NCBI RefSeq assembly: GCF_021117345.1
Contig: NZ_CP088261.1
Location: 1,302,001 to 1,366,000 of the forward strand
Length of the DNA stretch: 64,000 nucleotides
Reading direction: 5' to 3'
DNA from: Microbacterium sp. cx-55
Lineage (GTDB): Bacteria > Actinomycetota > Actinomycetes > Actinomycetales > Microbacteriaceae
Shown here: one piece after another, positions 43,462 to 52,296 of the stretch
Layout: each line of letters begins with the position of its first letter
Numbering within the stretch: the first letter of the stretch is position 1
Translations under genes and position numbers: made by a program
The notes under the pieces: generated by a model
What the model saw: the letters and a program-made list of their open reading frames with translations, nothing else
What the model was told of the DNA's origin: nothing
Databases searched by the model: none

Positions 43462-45294
43462 TCAGGCGAGGGAGATGTTCGCGGTGTTCTCCGGAACGCT
43501 GTAGAGCGCGGCCACGTCGTCGGCGAAGTCGTCCATGATCACGTTGCGCTTGATCGACAGTTTCGGCGTCAGGTGCCCGCTCGCCTCGGTCCATTCCGTG
43601 GAGAGGATCGTGAACTTGCGGATCGATTCCGCCCGCGAGACCGTGGCGTTCGCCCGGTCGATGGCCTTCTGCACCTCGGCGCGGACGGCGTCGTCCTTCG
43701 CGGCTTCCGCGAGCGACATCGCCGGACGACCGCCGTTGTTCTGCAGCCAGGTGGGCAGCATCTCGGGGTCGAGGGTCACGAGCGCGGAGATGAACGGCTT
43801 CTGGTCTCCCACCACAACGACCTGACCCACGATCGGGTTCGCGCGGATCGGGTCCTCGAGCGCGGCCGGGGCGACGTTCTTGCCGCCCGCGGTCACGATG
43901 ATCTCCTTCTTGCGTCCGGTGATCGTGAGGAACCCGTCGGCATCCAGTGAGCCGATGTCGCCCGTTTTGAACCAATCGCCGTCGAACGCGGCGGCGGTGG
44001 CCTCGGGGTTCCGCCAGTACTCCTTGAAGACGTTGATCCCGCGGACCTCGATCTCGCCGTCGTCGGCGAGCCGCAGTCCGACCCCCGGCAGCGACGGACC
44101 CACGGTGCCGATCTTCGACTTCGTGGCGAGGTTCACGGTCGCCGGCGCGGTCGTCTCGGTGAGGCCGTAGCCCTCCAGGATGTGCACGCCCAGGCTGTGG
44201 AAGAAGTGCCCGAGTCGCGGACCCAGCGGAGCAGAACCCGACACGGCGTACTGGATGCGGCCGCCCATCGCCTCGCGGAGCTTGGAGTACACGAGCCGGT
44301 CGAACAGTGCGAACTTCACCCGCATCGCGAGCGGTACCTTCGCGCCCTCCTGCTGGAGACGGGAGTGCTCGATCGCTGTGTGCGCGGCCGCGCGGAAGAT
44401 CTTGCCTTTGCCGCCGGCCTCGGCCTTCTGCTCGGCGGAGTTGTAGACCTTCTCGAACACGCGGGGCACAGCGAGCAGGAACGTCGGGTGGAAGGAGCCG
44501 AGCGCCGCCAGCAGCTGCTTGGTGTCGGGCTGGTGGCCCGTCTTCACCCCGGCGTGGATGTTCAGGATGGAGATGAATCGCGCGAACACGTGCGCCGTGG
44601 TGATGAACAGCACGGTGGACGCGCCCTCGACCTCCACCACTTCGTGCAGCGACCGGGCGGAGTTGCGCGACAGCTCGACGAAGTTGCCGTGGGTGAGCAC
44701 GCATCCCTTCGGCCGCCCGGTGGAACCGGACGTGTAGATGAGCGTGGCGATGTCGGCGGATTTCGCCAGCCCCCGACGGCGCGTGATCTCGTCGTTCGAG
44801 ACGGAGGCTCCGGCCATGACCAACGCGTCGAGGTCACCCGAGTGCATCTCCCACGCGGTGCGGATGAGGGGCAGGTTCGCTCGAACCTCGCTCAGCCGCT
44901 CGGCGTGCTCGGCGGATTCGACCAGCACCGAGACGGCGCCCGAGTCCGACAGGATCCACTCGATCTGGCTCGACGAACTCGTCTCGTAGATCGGCACCAT
45001 GACGGCTCCGGCGTAGAACAGCGCGAAATCGACGAGCGTCCAGTCGTAGGTCGTGCGGGCGAGGAACCCGATCTTGTCGCCGGGCTCGACGCCGGCCGAC
45101 ACGAAGCCCTTCGCGAGCGAAACGACCTGGCGTTCGAACTCGACGGCGGAGATGTCTCGCCATCCGTCACCGTCGGGCACGGCGAACAGCGGACGATCGG
45201 GCGTCGCAGCGACCCGGTCGAACAGCAGGTCGGAGACGTTGGCATCCGGATCGGCAGGGACGATCGCGGGGTTTTCGGATATTACGGCGCTCAT
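43462..45294 (-). CDS. Long-chain fatty acid-CoA ligase (FadD15-like)
   Basis: This 610-residue AMP-forming enzyme activates fatty acids with ATP and CoA. The P-loop-like TLIYTSGSTGRPKGC, the GYGLTETTA motif, the WFKTGDIG hinge region and the GRKKEIIVTAGGKNVAP lysine motif are all present. ATG 45294 follows AAGGAG; the frame is open further upstream. In mycobacteria the equivalent gene (fadD15) lies at the same distance from aroG and pknL, supporting conserved order. Confidence 0.93.
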   Translation of the reverse strand: MSAVISENPAIVPADPDANVSDLLFDRVAATPDRPLFAVPDGDGWRDISAVEFERQVVSLAKGFVSAGVEPGDKIGFLARTTYDWTLVDFALFYAGAVMVPIYETSSSSQIEWILSDSGAVSVLVESAEHAERLSEVRANLPLIRTAWEMHSGDLDALVMAGASVSNDEITRRRGLAKSADIATLIYTSGSTGRPKGCVLTHGNFVELSRNSARSLHEVVEVEGASTVLFITTAHVFARFISILNIHAGVKTGHQPDTKQLLAALGSFHPTFLLAVPRVFEKVYNSAEQKAEAGGKGKIFRAAAHTAIEHSRLQQEGAKVPLAMRVKFALFDRLVYSKLREAMGGRIQYAVSGSAPLGPRLGHFFHSLGVHILEGYGLTETTAPATVNLATKSKIGTVGPSLPGVGLRLADDGEIEVRGINVFKEYWRNPEATAAAFDGDWFKTGDIGSLDADGFLTITGRKKEIIVTAGGKNVAPAALEDPIRANPIVGQVVVVGDQKPFISALVTLDPEMLPTWLQNNGGRPAMSLAEAAKDDAVRAEVQKAIDRANATVSRAESIRKFTILSTEWTEASGHLTPKLSIKRNVIMDDFADDVAALYSVPENTANISLA

Positions 45295-45446
45295 TTTCGG
45301 CAGCTCCTTCGATACCGTGCGGGTCGCACTTATGAAACGCAAGTCTACGCAGGGGTGACACTGAGTCCCACAGTCCGGGCCCGGTAGGGCCGCCGTGTCC
45401 CGACGCAATAGGATTCTGGAGGCTCACGTCGCGGAAGGACACCAGC

Positions 45447-46400
45447 GTGCTCGCAGTGGGAATCGATATCGGCGGAACCAAGATCGCCGGGGGGATCGTC
45501 GACGAATCCGGCACCATGGTGCGCAGCATCCGGGTGCCGACGCCGGTCGATATCGCCGAGATCGAATCCGCCGTCGCCGCCATGGTGACCGATCTCGCCG
45601 CGGGGGAGCAGGCCGTCGCCGGCGTCGCCGCCGCGGGATTCATCGACCGCGACCGATCGAAGGTGTACTTCGCCCCGAACATCGCCTGGCGCGATGAGCC
45701 GCTGCGCGACCGCCTCGAGGCACTGACCGGGATTCCCGTCCTGATCGAGAATGACGCGAACGCCGCCGGATGGGCCGAATACCGTTACGGCGCAGGCGAG
45801 AACCTCAGCGACGTCGTGATGCTCACCCTCGGCACGGGCGTCGGGGGAGCCGTCGTCGTTGACGGCACGCTTCTTCGCGGCGGCCAGGGGAGCGCTGCCG
45901 AACTCGGCCACATGCGCGTGATCCCCGATGGCCGTACCTGCGGATGCGGACAGCGCGGCTGCCTCGAGGTCTACGGCTCGGGCCGCGCCCTGCAGCTCGA
46001 GGCCCGAGAGATCGCACAGGACGCCGAGTTCGGGATCGGCCAGGCTCTCGCCGAAGCCGCGCGGCGGCCGGAGGGTCTCACCGGTGCCGTGATTTCGCAG
46101 CTCGTGCAGGCGGACGATCCGGGTGCGCGAGAAGCCCTCCGCCGGATCGCGGTCGCGGTCGGAACCGCGTGCGGCAGCTTCGCGGCGATCCTCGACCCGC
46201 AGCGGTTCGTGATCGGCGGCGGAGTGTCGCAGCTCGGCGAGGTGCTGCTCGCGCCGATGCGCGACGCCTTCGCCGCGGCACTTCCCGCATCCGGTTCCTC
46301 ACGTCCGATGGCGGATTTCGCCGTCGCCCGGTTGACCAACGACGCGGGGGTGATCGGTGTGGCCGACCTCGCGCGCCGGCGGTACCTCGGGGGGAACTGA
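45447..46400 (+). CDS. ROK-family sugar kinase, probable glucokinase
   Basis: This 317-residue kinase has the phosphate motif GIDIGGTKIAGG, catalytic-region ENDANAAGWAEYRYG, LGTGVGGA and the zinc-binding ROK signature CGCGQRGCLE. ROK glucokinases of this type phosphorylate glucose with ATP. It starts with GTG 45447 behind a GGAAGGA site, and a TAGGAT hexamer lies further up. The acyltransferase gene follows after three bases. Confidence 0.88.
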   Translation: MLAVGIDIGGTKIAGGIVDESGTMVRSIRVPTPVDIAEIESAVAAMVTDLAAGEQAVAGVAAAGFIDRDRSKVYFAPNIAWRDEPLRDRLEALTGIPVLIENDANAAGWAEYRYGAGENLSDVVMLTLGTGVGGAVVVDGTLLRGGQGSAAELGHMRVIPDGRTCGCGQRGCLEVYGSGRALQLEAREIAQDAEFGIGQALAEAARRPEGLTGAVISQLVQADDPGAREALRRIAVAVGTACGSFAAILDPQRFVIGGGVSQLGEVLLAPMRDAFAAALPASGSSRPMADFAVARLTNDAGVIGVADLARRRYLGGN

Positions 46401-46403
46401 CCG

Positions 46404-47120
46404 ATGTTCTACTGGCTGATGAAGTACATCGTGATCGGACCGATCGTGAAGGGCGTCTTCCGGCCCTGGATCGTCGGGCGACGTAACATTCCGGCCGAAG
46501 GCGCCGCGATCCTCGCGAGCAACCACCTGTCGTTCGCCGATTCGATCTTCCTGCCGCTGATGATCGACCGGCGGATGTCGTTCCTCGCGAAGAGCGACTA
46601 CTTCACCGGCCGCGGTCTCCGCGGGTGGGCGACCCGTCTGTTCTTCAAGGCGACCGGCCAGATCCCCATCGACCGCTCGGGCGGCAAGGCCTCCGAGGCC
46701 TCCCTCAACACGGGCCTGCAGGTGCTCGGACGCGGCGACCTGCTCGGCATCTATCCGGAGGGCACCCGCAGTCCCGACGGCAAGCTGTACCGCGGCCGCA
46801 CCGGGCTCGCACGCATGGCACTCGAGGCGCGCGTTCCCGTCGTGCCGGTCGTCATGGTCGACACCGACACGGTGATGCCGATCGGTCAGCGCGTCCCGCG
46901 TATCGGCCGCGTCGGCATCGTGATCGGCGAGCCGCTCGACTTCTCCCGCTTCGCCGGGATGGAGGGCGACCGCTACGTGCTGCGCTCCGTCACCGACGAG
47001 ATCATGGTCGCGCTGCAGCGCATCGGGGCGCAGCAGTACGACGACGTCTACGCCTCCACGGTGAAGGATCGGGCGGCCTCGTCACGCGCGCCGGAGGCGG
47101 CTCTGCCCTCAGTAGACTGA
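46404..47120 (+). CDS. 1-acyl-glycerol-3-phosphate acyltransferase family (PlsC)
   Basis: This 238-residue membrane-associated acyltransferase has the catalytic HX4D motif in NHLSFAD and the substrate motif YPEGTRSPDG. The family adds a second acyl chain to lysophosphatidic acid or related lipids, using acyl-CoA or acyl-ACP. It is three bases after the ROK kinase and followed closely by aroG, matching a conserved actinobacterial block (mycobacterial Rv2182c region). Confidence 0.92.
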   Translation: MFYWLMKYIVIGPIVKGVFRPWIVGRRNIPAEGAAILASNHLSFADSIFLPLMIDRRMSFLAKSDYFTGRGLRGWATRLFFKATGQIPIDRSGGKASEASLNTGLQVLGRGDLLGIYPEGTRSPDGKLYRGRTGLARMALEARVPVVPVVMVDTDTVMPIGQRVPRIGRVGIVIGEPLDFSRFAGMEGDRYVLRSVTDEIMVALQRIGAQQYDDVYASTVKDRAASSRAPEAALPSVD

Positions 47121-47124
47121 CGGG

Positions 47125-48471
47125 ATGCTCACCTCGCTCGACCCGCTCGATCACTGGCGTTCCCTTCCGATCAAGCAGCAGCCGTCGTGGTCCGATGTCG
47201 ACGCCGTTTCGGCGGTGTCCGCGGAAATCGCCACGCTTCCCCCGCTCGTCTTCGCCGGTGAAGTCGATCGCCTTCGCGAACGCCTCGCGCGCGCCGCATC
47301 CGGTCAGGCGTTCCTCCTCCAGGGCGGCGATTGTGCCGAGACGTTCGCCGGGGCCACCGCTGAACAGATCCGCAACCGCATCAAGACCGTGCTGCAGATG
47401 GCCGTCGTCCTGACCTACGGCGCATCCATGCCGGTCGTGAAGATGGGGCGGATGGCGGGACAGTTCGCCAAGCCCCGATCGAGCGACTTCGAGACCCGAG
47501 GCGATGTGACGCTGCCCGCCTACCGCGGCGACATCGTCAACGGCTACGACTTCACCGAGGCCTCCCGCCAGCCCGACCCGCAGCGTCTGCTGAAGGGGTA
47601 CCACACGGCCGCGTCGACGCTGAACCTCGTCCGGGCCTTCACCCAGGGCGGGTTCGCCGACCTCCGCGAGGTGCACAGCTGGAACCGCGGGTTCGCGGCG
47701 AACCCGGCGAACCAGCGCTACGAGGGCCTCGCCACCGAGATCGACCGCGCCATCAAGTTCATGGAGGCGGCCGGTGCCGACTTCGACGAGCTGCGTCACG
47801 TCGAGTTCTACACGGGCCACGAGGGCCTGCTGATGGACTACGAGCGCCCGATGACGCGTATCGACTCGCGCACGCACACGCCCTACAACACGTCGGCGCA
47901 CTTCCTCTGGATCGGTGAGCGCACGCGTGACCTCGACGGCGCGCACGTCGACTACTTCTCGAAGATCCGCAACCCCATCGGCGTGAAGCTCGGGCCCACC
48001 ACCTCCACCGACACGGCGCTCGCGCTGATCGACAAGCTGGACCCTGACCGCGAGCCGGGCCGCTTGACCTTCATCACCCGGATGGGCGCGGGCAAGATCC
48101 GCGACGCCCTGCCGCCGCTTCTCGAGGCGGTCAAGGACTCCGGCGCGACTCCGCTATGGGTCACCGACCCGATGCACGGCAACGGGATCACGACGCCCAG
48201 CGGATACAAGACGCGGCGCTTCGATGACGTCGTCCACGAGGTACGCGGCTTCTTCGAGGCCCACCGCGCGGTGGGCACGTTCCCCGGCGGCATCCACGTC
48301 GAGCTGACGGGCGACGATGTGACGGAGTGCCTCGGCGGATCCGAGCTCATCGATGAGGCCGCTCTCGCCACTCGGTACGAGTCGCTCTGCGACCCCCGCC
48401 TGAACCACATGCAGTCGCTCGAACTCGCGTTCCTCGTCGCCGAGGAACTCGAGCAGCTCGAGCGGCACTGA
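47125..48471 (+). CDS. aroG: 3-deoxy-7-phosphoheptulonate synthase, class II
   Basis: This 448-residue enzyme condenses phosphoenolpyruvate and erythrose-4-phosphate, the first step to chorismate and aromatic amino acids. Class II features include LLQGGDCAETFAG, GRMAGQFAKPRSS, NGYDFTEASR, the FYTGHEGLLMDYE segment and VTDPMHGNG. The length is typical. TAGACT at 47113-47118 is exactly six bases from ATG 47125, so it has its own leaderless promoter inside the end of the acyltransferase gene. A terminator follows. Confidence 0.97.
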   Translation: MLTSLDPLDHWRSLPIKQQPSWSDVDAVSAVSAEIATLPPLVFAGEVDRLRERLARAASGQAFLLQGGDCAETFAGATAEQIRNRIKTVLQMAVVLTYGASMPVVKMGRMAGQFAKPRSSDFETRGDVTLPAYRGDIVNGYDFTEASRQPDPQRLLKGYHTAASTLNLVRAFTQGGFADLREVHSWNRGFAANPANQRYEGLATEIDRAIKFMEAAGADFDELRHVEFYTGHEGLLMDYERPMTRIDSRTHTPYNTSAHFLWIGERTRDLDGAHVDYFSKIRNPIGVKLGPTTSTDTALALIDKLDPDREPGRLTFITRMGAGKIRDALPPLLEAVKDSGATPLWVTDPMHGNGITTPSGYKTRRFDDVVHEVRGFFEAHRAVGTFPGGIHVELTGDDVTECLGGSELIDEAALATRYESLCDPRLNHMQSLELAFLVAEELEQLERH

Positions 48472-48483
48472 GGCGAACCCGGA

Positions 48484-48506
48484 GAGGGAGGCGGTCGGCC
48501 TCCCTC
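48484..48506. terminator. Hairpin between aroG and the aldo/keto reductase gene
   Basis: GAGGGAGGC (48484-48492) pairs perfectly with GCCTCCCTC (48498-48506) around a 5-base loop, extended imperfectly outward to 14 or so pairs. It lies between convergent genes and has no T run. Confidence 0.65.
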
Positions 48507-48513
48507 CTCGGGA

Positions 48514-49452
48514 TCACATCCCGCGGTCGCCGATACCGCCCGCGGGGACGATCTGCCGGATGCGGGCGAGGTCGTCGGCGGTGAGGACCACGTCGGCGGC
48601 GGACACGTTCTCGGTGACTCGACCGACGCTCCGTGAACCCGGGATGGGCACGATGTTCTCGCTCTGGGCGAGCAGCCACGCGAGTGCCAGTCCGGCGAGC
48701 GTGGTGCCCTTCTCCGATGCCAGCTCGGTGAGACGCGTGACCATCGACACGTTGGCGTCGTAGTTCTCCGGCGCCCACCAGCCGACGCCGCGACGGAAGT
48801 CGCCGGCGTCGTAGGCGTCGCGGGGCTGCACGGCTCCGGTGAGGAATCCTCGGGCGAGCGGCGAGTAAGCCACGAGGCCGATTCCGAGCTCGTCGAGGGT
48901 GGGGCGCAGCGACTCGGAGTCCCGCGAGAAGATCGAGTACTCGCTCTGCATGACGGAGATCGGGTGCACGGCGTGCGCGCGGCGGATATCGTCCGCATCC
49001 GTGTTGGACAGGCCCAGGTACAAGACCTTCCCGGCGGCGACGAGCTCGGCCATCACGCCGATGACGTCCTCTACCGGCACGGGCGGATCGGGGGCGTGCT
49101 GGTAGAGGACGTCGATGTGATCCGTCCCGAGGTTCGCGAGGCTCGTGTCGATGACCGCGCGAATATGGTCGGCCGAGGAGTCCCGTCCGAAGTCGTGCGT
49201 GAACCCGAACTTGGTGGCGATCGTCACCCGGTCCCGGATGGGGGCGAGCGCGGTGCCGAGGAGCTTCTCGCCGTCGCCCCATCCGTACATCTCGGCGGTA
49301 TCGAAGTGGGTGACGCCGAGGTCGTGTGCGTGCCGGATGGCGGCGATGGATTGGGTGTCGTCGCTCGGGCCGTAGCCGATGGCGGTTCCCATCGCGCCGT
49401 AGGCGATGGCCGACGACTGGAAGCCCTGACGTCCGAGAGTGCGCGTCTGCAT
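48514..49452 (-). CDS. Aldo/keto reductase
   Basis: This 312-residue NADPH-dependent oxidoreductase of the AKR13-like type has the tetrad Asp51, Tyr56 (FDTAEMYG), Lys81 (IATKFG) and His119 (LYQHAPD), and IPGSRSVGRVTENVSAA for the cofactor. ATG 49452 follows AAAGGA; the longer open frame runs into the divergent promoter and is not used. It is divergent from a TetR regulator, its probable repressor. The pair separates aroG from pknL. Confidence 0.92.
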   Translation of the reverse strand: MQTRTLGRQGFQSSAIAYGAMGTAIGYGPSDDTQSIAAIRHAHDLGVTHFDTAEMYGWGDGEKLLGTALAPIRDRVTIATKFGFTHDFGRDSSADHIRAVIDTSLANLGTDHIDVLYQHAPDPPVPVEDVIGVMAELVAAGKVLYLGLSNTDADDIRRAHAVHPISVMQSEYSIFSRDSESLRPTLDELGIGLVAYSPLARGFLTGAVQPRDAYDAGDFRRGVGWWAPENYDANVSMVTRLTELASEKGTTLAGLALAWLLAQSENIVPIPGSRSVGRVTENVSAADVVLTADDLARIRQIVPAGGIGDRGM

Positions 49453-49534
49453 GTGATGTCCTTTCGGGGGTGGAGGTGTCACTATACGCCTCATATGGCA
49501 GAGTCTGACAGTTGTGTCGCGGTAAGCTCGACCT
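49453..49534. promoter_or_regulatory. Divergent promoters of the AKR/TetR pair
   Basis: Toward the reductase, TATAGT (49481-49486, minus strand) gives a 5' leader of about 20 bases. Toward the regulator, TAAGCT (49523-49528) lies six bases from GTG 49535 (leaderless). TGTCA (49477-49481) and TGACA (49506-49510) frame the overlap and are candidate operator halves, which is weak. Confidence 0.5.
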
Positions 49535-50152
49535 GTGACCTCACCGACTCGCTCTTCGAACCCGCTGCGCAGTGTCGCGCGCGAATCCGTGCGCGCCCAT
49601 ATCGCGGCGGTCGCGATGGACCTGTTCGCCGAGCGGGGCTTCGACCAGGTCACGGTCGAGGAGATCGCGGATGCGGCAGGCATCTCGGCGCGGAGCTTCC
49701 ACCGCTACTTCCCCGCGAAGGAGGACGCGGTCATCGGCGATCCGACCCCGTGGGGCGAGTTCCTCCGCGACGACTTCGCGGCGCGGCCGGCGGATGCCCC
49801 GATCTGGGCGGCGCTGCACGCGTCGTTCGACGCGCTGCTGGAGACGGGCGGACACCAGGGCGAAGAGCACAAGCGGGGCCTGCGCGTGCTCGATAGCACA
49901 GCCTCGCTGCGCGCCCGACACCTCGAGAAGCATCTGCTGTGGGAGGCGATGCTCACTCCGCTGGTCGAAACCCGGTTGACGGGTTCGCAGAAGCCCCTTC
50001 GTGCCCGTGTCATCGTCCGGGCGGCGATCGCCTGCTTCGATTCCGCGCTCTCGGCCTGGAGTGCGGCGGATGAGGCGCGGAGCCCCCGGGAGCTGCTCCG
50101 GACGGCGTTCGCCCAACTCGACGACACGGAACAGCCGCCCCGCTCGCGCTAG
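49535..50152 (+). CDS. TetR-family transcriptional regulator
   Basis: This 205-residue regulator has its helix-turn-helix at about residues 20-65 (IAAVAMDLFAERGFDQVTVEEIADAAGISARSFHRYFPAKEDAV in pieces) and a helical carboxy-terminal domain. It starts with GTG 49535, leaderless. Its likely target is the divergent aldo/keto reductase gene and itself. Confidence 0.88.
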   Translation: MTSPTRSSNPLRSVARESVRAHIAAVAMDLFAERGFDQVTVEEIADAAGISARSFHRYFPAKEDAVIGDPTPWGEFLRDDFAARPADAPIWAALHASFDALLETGGHQGEEHKRGLRVLDSTASLRARHLEKHLLWEAMLTPLVETRLTGSQKPLRARVIVRAAIACFDSALSAWSAADEARSPRELLRTAFAQLDDTEQPPRSR

Positions 50153-50217
50153 CGGTTACACCCGGCCGATCTGCCCGTCCCGGCCCCGGCCCCGGCGGGT
50201 TCGGGGCACGAAATGTC

Positions 50218-50265
50218 GTTTGGGGCACGATAATCGCGCCCCAAACGCAGAATCGTGCCCCAAAC
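50218..50265. repeat. Inverted and direct repeat cluster between convergent genes
   Basis: GTTTGGGGCACGAT (50218-50231) and its exact complement (50252-50265) form a 14-base inverted repeat. Inside the loop GCGCCCCAAACGC repeats the CCCCAAAC half, and just upstream TTCGGGGCACGAAATG repeats the other half. It lies between the TetR gene and pknL ends and looks like a compound repeat rather than a simple terminator. Confidence 0.8.
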
Positions 50266-50285
50266 CACAGAGGGGTGGCCAGGTG

Positions 50286-52226
50286 TCAGCCGGAGACGTT
50301 GAAGCGGAGCGAGATCCGCGTGCCGCGTTCGACCATCGCTCCCGCGCCCGGGTCCTGGGCCTCGACCTCGGTCGAGCCATTGGGGAAGAGGTCCCAGGTC
50401 GAGAGATAGTCGGCGCTGAAGCCGGCGGCGGAGAGCGTGCTCTTCGCTTCGTCGCGCGTGAGGCCCTCGACATCCGGAACGCGGAAGAGCTCCGGGCCTT
50501 CGGAGACGATGAGGGTCACGGTGTCGCCCGGGCGCCAGTCGCCCCCGCCGTCGCGTCCGGCGATGCCGATGACGTTGCCCTTGTCGACGTCGTTCGAGAA
50601 CTGCGACTGCCGGTCGGCGGAGACGACGAGATCGACCCCCTCGAGGGTTCGCACCGCGTCCTGCACCTTGAGGCCCGACACATCCGGCACCGAGCCGCGG
50701 GACACGAGCAGCGAGGCCGTGTCGCCCTCGTAGACGGTGCAGCCGTTGGTGCAGTCGACGGCCTCGCCGGAGGGACGGGCGACGGATGCCGAGACCACCG
50801 TGCCGTCGGCCGCGCCGGTGAAGACGTACGCCGGGTCGGACACGGTCACCTTCGCCTGCTGCAGGGTGGCGGTCGCCGCGTCGAGGGTGGTGCCGGTCAG
50901 CGGGCCGAGGTCGTGCGGCTGAGGACCGATCGACACGATCACGCGGACGGTCGAGTCCTTGTCCAGCCGATCGCCGCTCCCGGGTTCCGTGCGGATGACG
51001 AGACCGGTTTGGACGCTGAGGCTGTACTCCTCGCCCCGTTCGGCGATCAGTGTCTCCGAGAGGAGGGCGGCGCTGGCATCCTCGTAGCTCAGGCCCTCCA
51101 CCGCCGGGACCGCGACGAGAGAGCCCGGACCCGAGCCGAACCACCATCCGGTTCCGCCCGCGATCGCGGCGAGCAGGATGACGAGAGTGAAGAGCCACCC
51201 GCCCTTCGCCGTTCGCCGACGCGCGCGGCGTCGCAGGAGCGTTGCGTTGTCGGTGTCGTCGGCGACCGCCGTCGGCCCGGTCAGCGAGGCCGGCATGGCC
51301 CGGGTGAGCTCACCCGAGTCGTATCCCTCTTCGGCGACAGCCGTGCCGACGGCGAGCGTCCGCGCGACCTGTGGTGCGACACCGAGCTCTCGCTCGATGT
51401 CGCGCAGGCGCCGCAGCATCTCGTCGGCGTCGACCGGACGGGCATCGGGGGAGCGTTCGGTCGCCCACAGGACGAGCTCGTCGAGTTGCTCGGGCACACC
51501 CGGGTTCTTCGCGCTCGGCCGGGGCACGGAATCCGTCGCGTGCTGATAGGCGATCTGCATCGGCTGCTCGCCCTTGTACGGCTGCTCGCCGGTGAGCATC
51601 TCGTAGAGCATGATGCCGAGCGCGTAGATGTCGCTGCGCGCATCCGCGCTGCCGCGGGTGACGAGCTCGGGCGCGAGATACGCGATCGTGCCCAGCAGCA
51701 TCTGGCCGCTCGCGGTGTTCGCGGTCGTCGCGCGGGCCAGGCCGAAGTCGCCGATCTTGATGCGGCCGTCTTCGGCGAGCAGGACGTTCTCCGGCTTGAC
51801 GTCGCGATGCACGATGCCCGCGCGGTGGGCGGCGGCGAGGCCCGACAGGATCGCGTCCATGATCGTGATCGTCTGCGGGATCGACAGACGTCGATGTTCC
51901 TTCATGAGGTCGCGGAGCGTGATGCCGGGCAGGTACTCCATGACCATGTAGGCCATGTCGTGGTCCTGTCCCTGGTCGAACACGTTGACCACGTGCGGGT
52001 CCGCGAGGCGCGCCGCGGCGCGTGCTTCCTGGATGAACCGGCTCTGGAAGACCGTGTCGTCGCTCAGATGGCCGTGCATGACCTTCAGCGCCACACGTCG
52101 CTCGAGCCGCATATCGGTCGCCACGTACACGGTGGCCATGCCGCCGCGGGCGATCCGCGCGCGCACGCGGTAGCGGCCGTCGACCAAACGGCCGATCAGC
52201 GGATCCGCGCGCTGGCCCGTGTTCAC
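50286..52226 (-). CDS. pknL: Ser/Thr protein kinase with PASTA domains, PknL-like
   Basis: This 646-residue kinase has a glycine loop (ARGGMATVYVA), Lys48, HRDVKPEN with Asp142 and DFG at 160-162. An activation loop rich in Thr, a juxtamembrane Arg stretch and one membrane segment (about 350-372) lead to about four PASTA modules outside (about 375-646). Identification as PknL rests on order: aroG, the Rv2175c-type gene, the polyprenyl synthase and mraZ surround it as in mycobacteria. It starts with GTG 52226 six bases after TAGACT (leaderless). Substrates known in the family include the Rv2175c protein and GarA/OdhI. Confidence 0.93.
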   Translation of the reverse strand: MNTGQRADPLIGRLVDGRYRVRARIARGGMATVYVATDMRLERRVALKVMHGHLSDDTVFQSRFIQEARAAARLADPHVVNVFDQGQDHDMAYMVMEYLPGITLRDLMKEHRRLSIPQTITIMDAILSGLAAAHRAGIVHRDVKPENVLLAEDGRIKIGDFGLARATTANTASGQMLLGTIAYLAPELVTRGSADARSDIYALGIMLYEMLTGEQPYKGEQPMQIAYQHATDSVPRPSAKNPGVPEQLDELVLWATERSPDARPVDADEMLRRLRDIERELGVAPQVARTLAVGTAVAEEGYDSGELTRAMPASLTGPTAVADDTDNATLLRRRARRRTAKGGWLFTLVILLAAIAGGTGWWFGSGPGSLVAVPAVEGLSYEDASAALLSETLIAERGEEYSLSVQTGLVIRTEPGSGDRLDKDSTVRVIVSIGPQPHDLGPLTGTTLDAATATLQQAKVTVSDPAYVFTGAADGTVVSASVARPSGEAVDCTNGCTVYEGDTASLLVSRGSVPDVSGLKVQDAVRTLEGVDLVVSADRQSQFSNDVDKGNVIGIAGRDGGGDWRPGDTVTLIVSEGPELFRVPDVEGLTRDEAKSTLSAAGFSADYLSTWDLFPNGSTEVEAQDPGAGAMVERGTRISLRFNVSG

Positions 52227-52296
52227 GCTCAGAGTCTACGGATGCGGGACTGTGAGCCCGGGCAGCGGCTCGCCCCCAACGCGGGGAATTCCCGGC

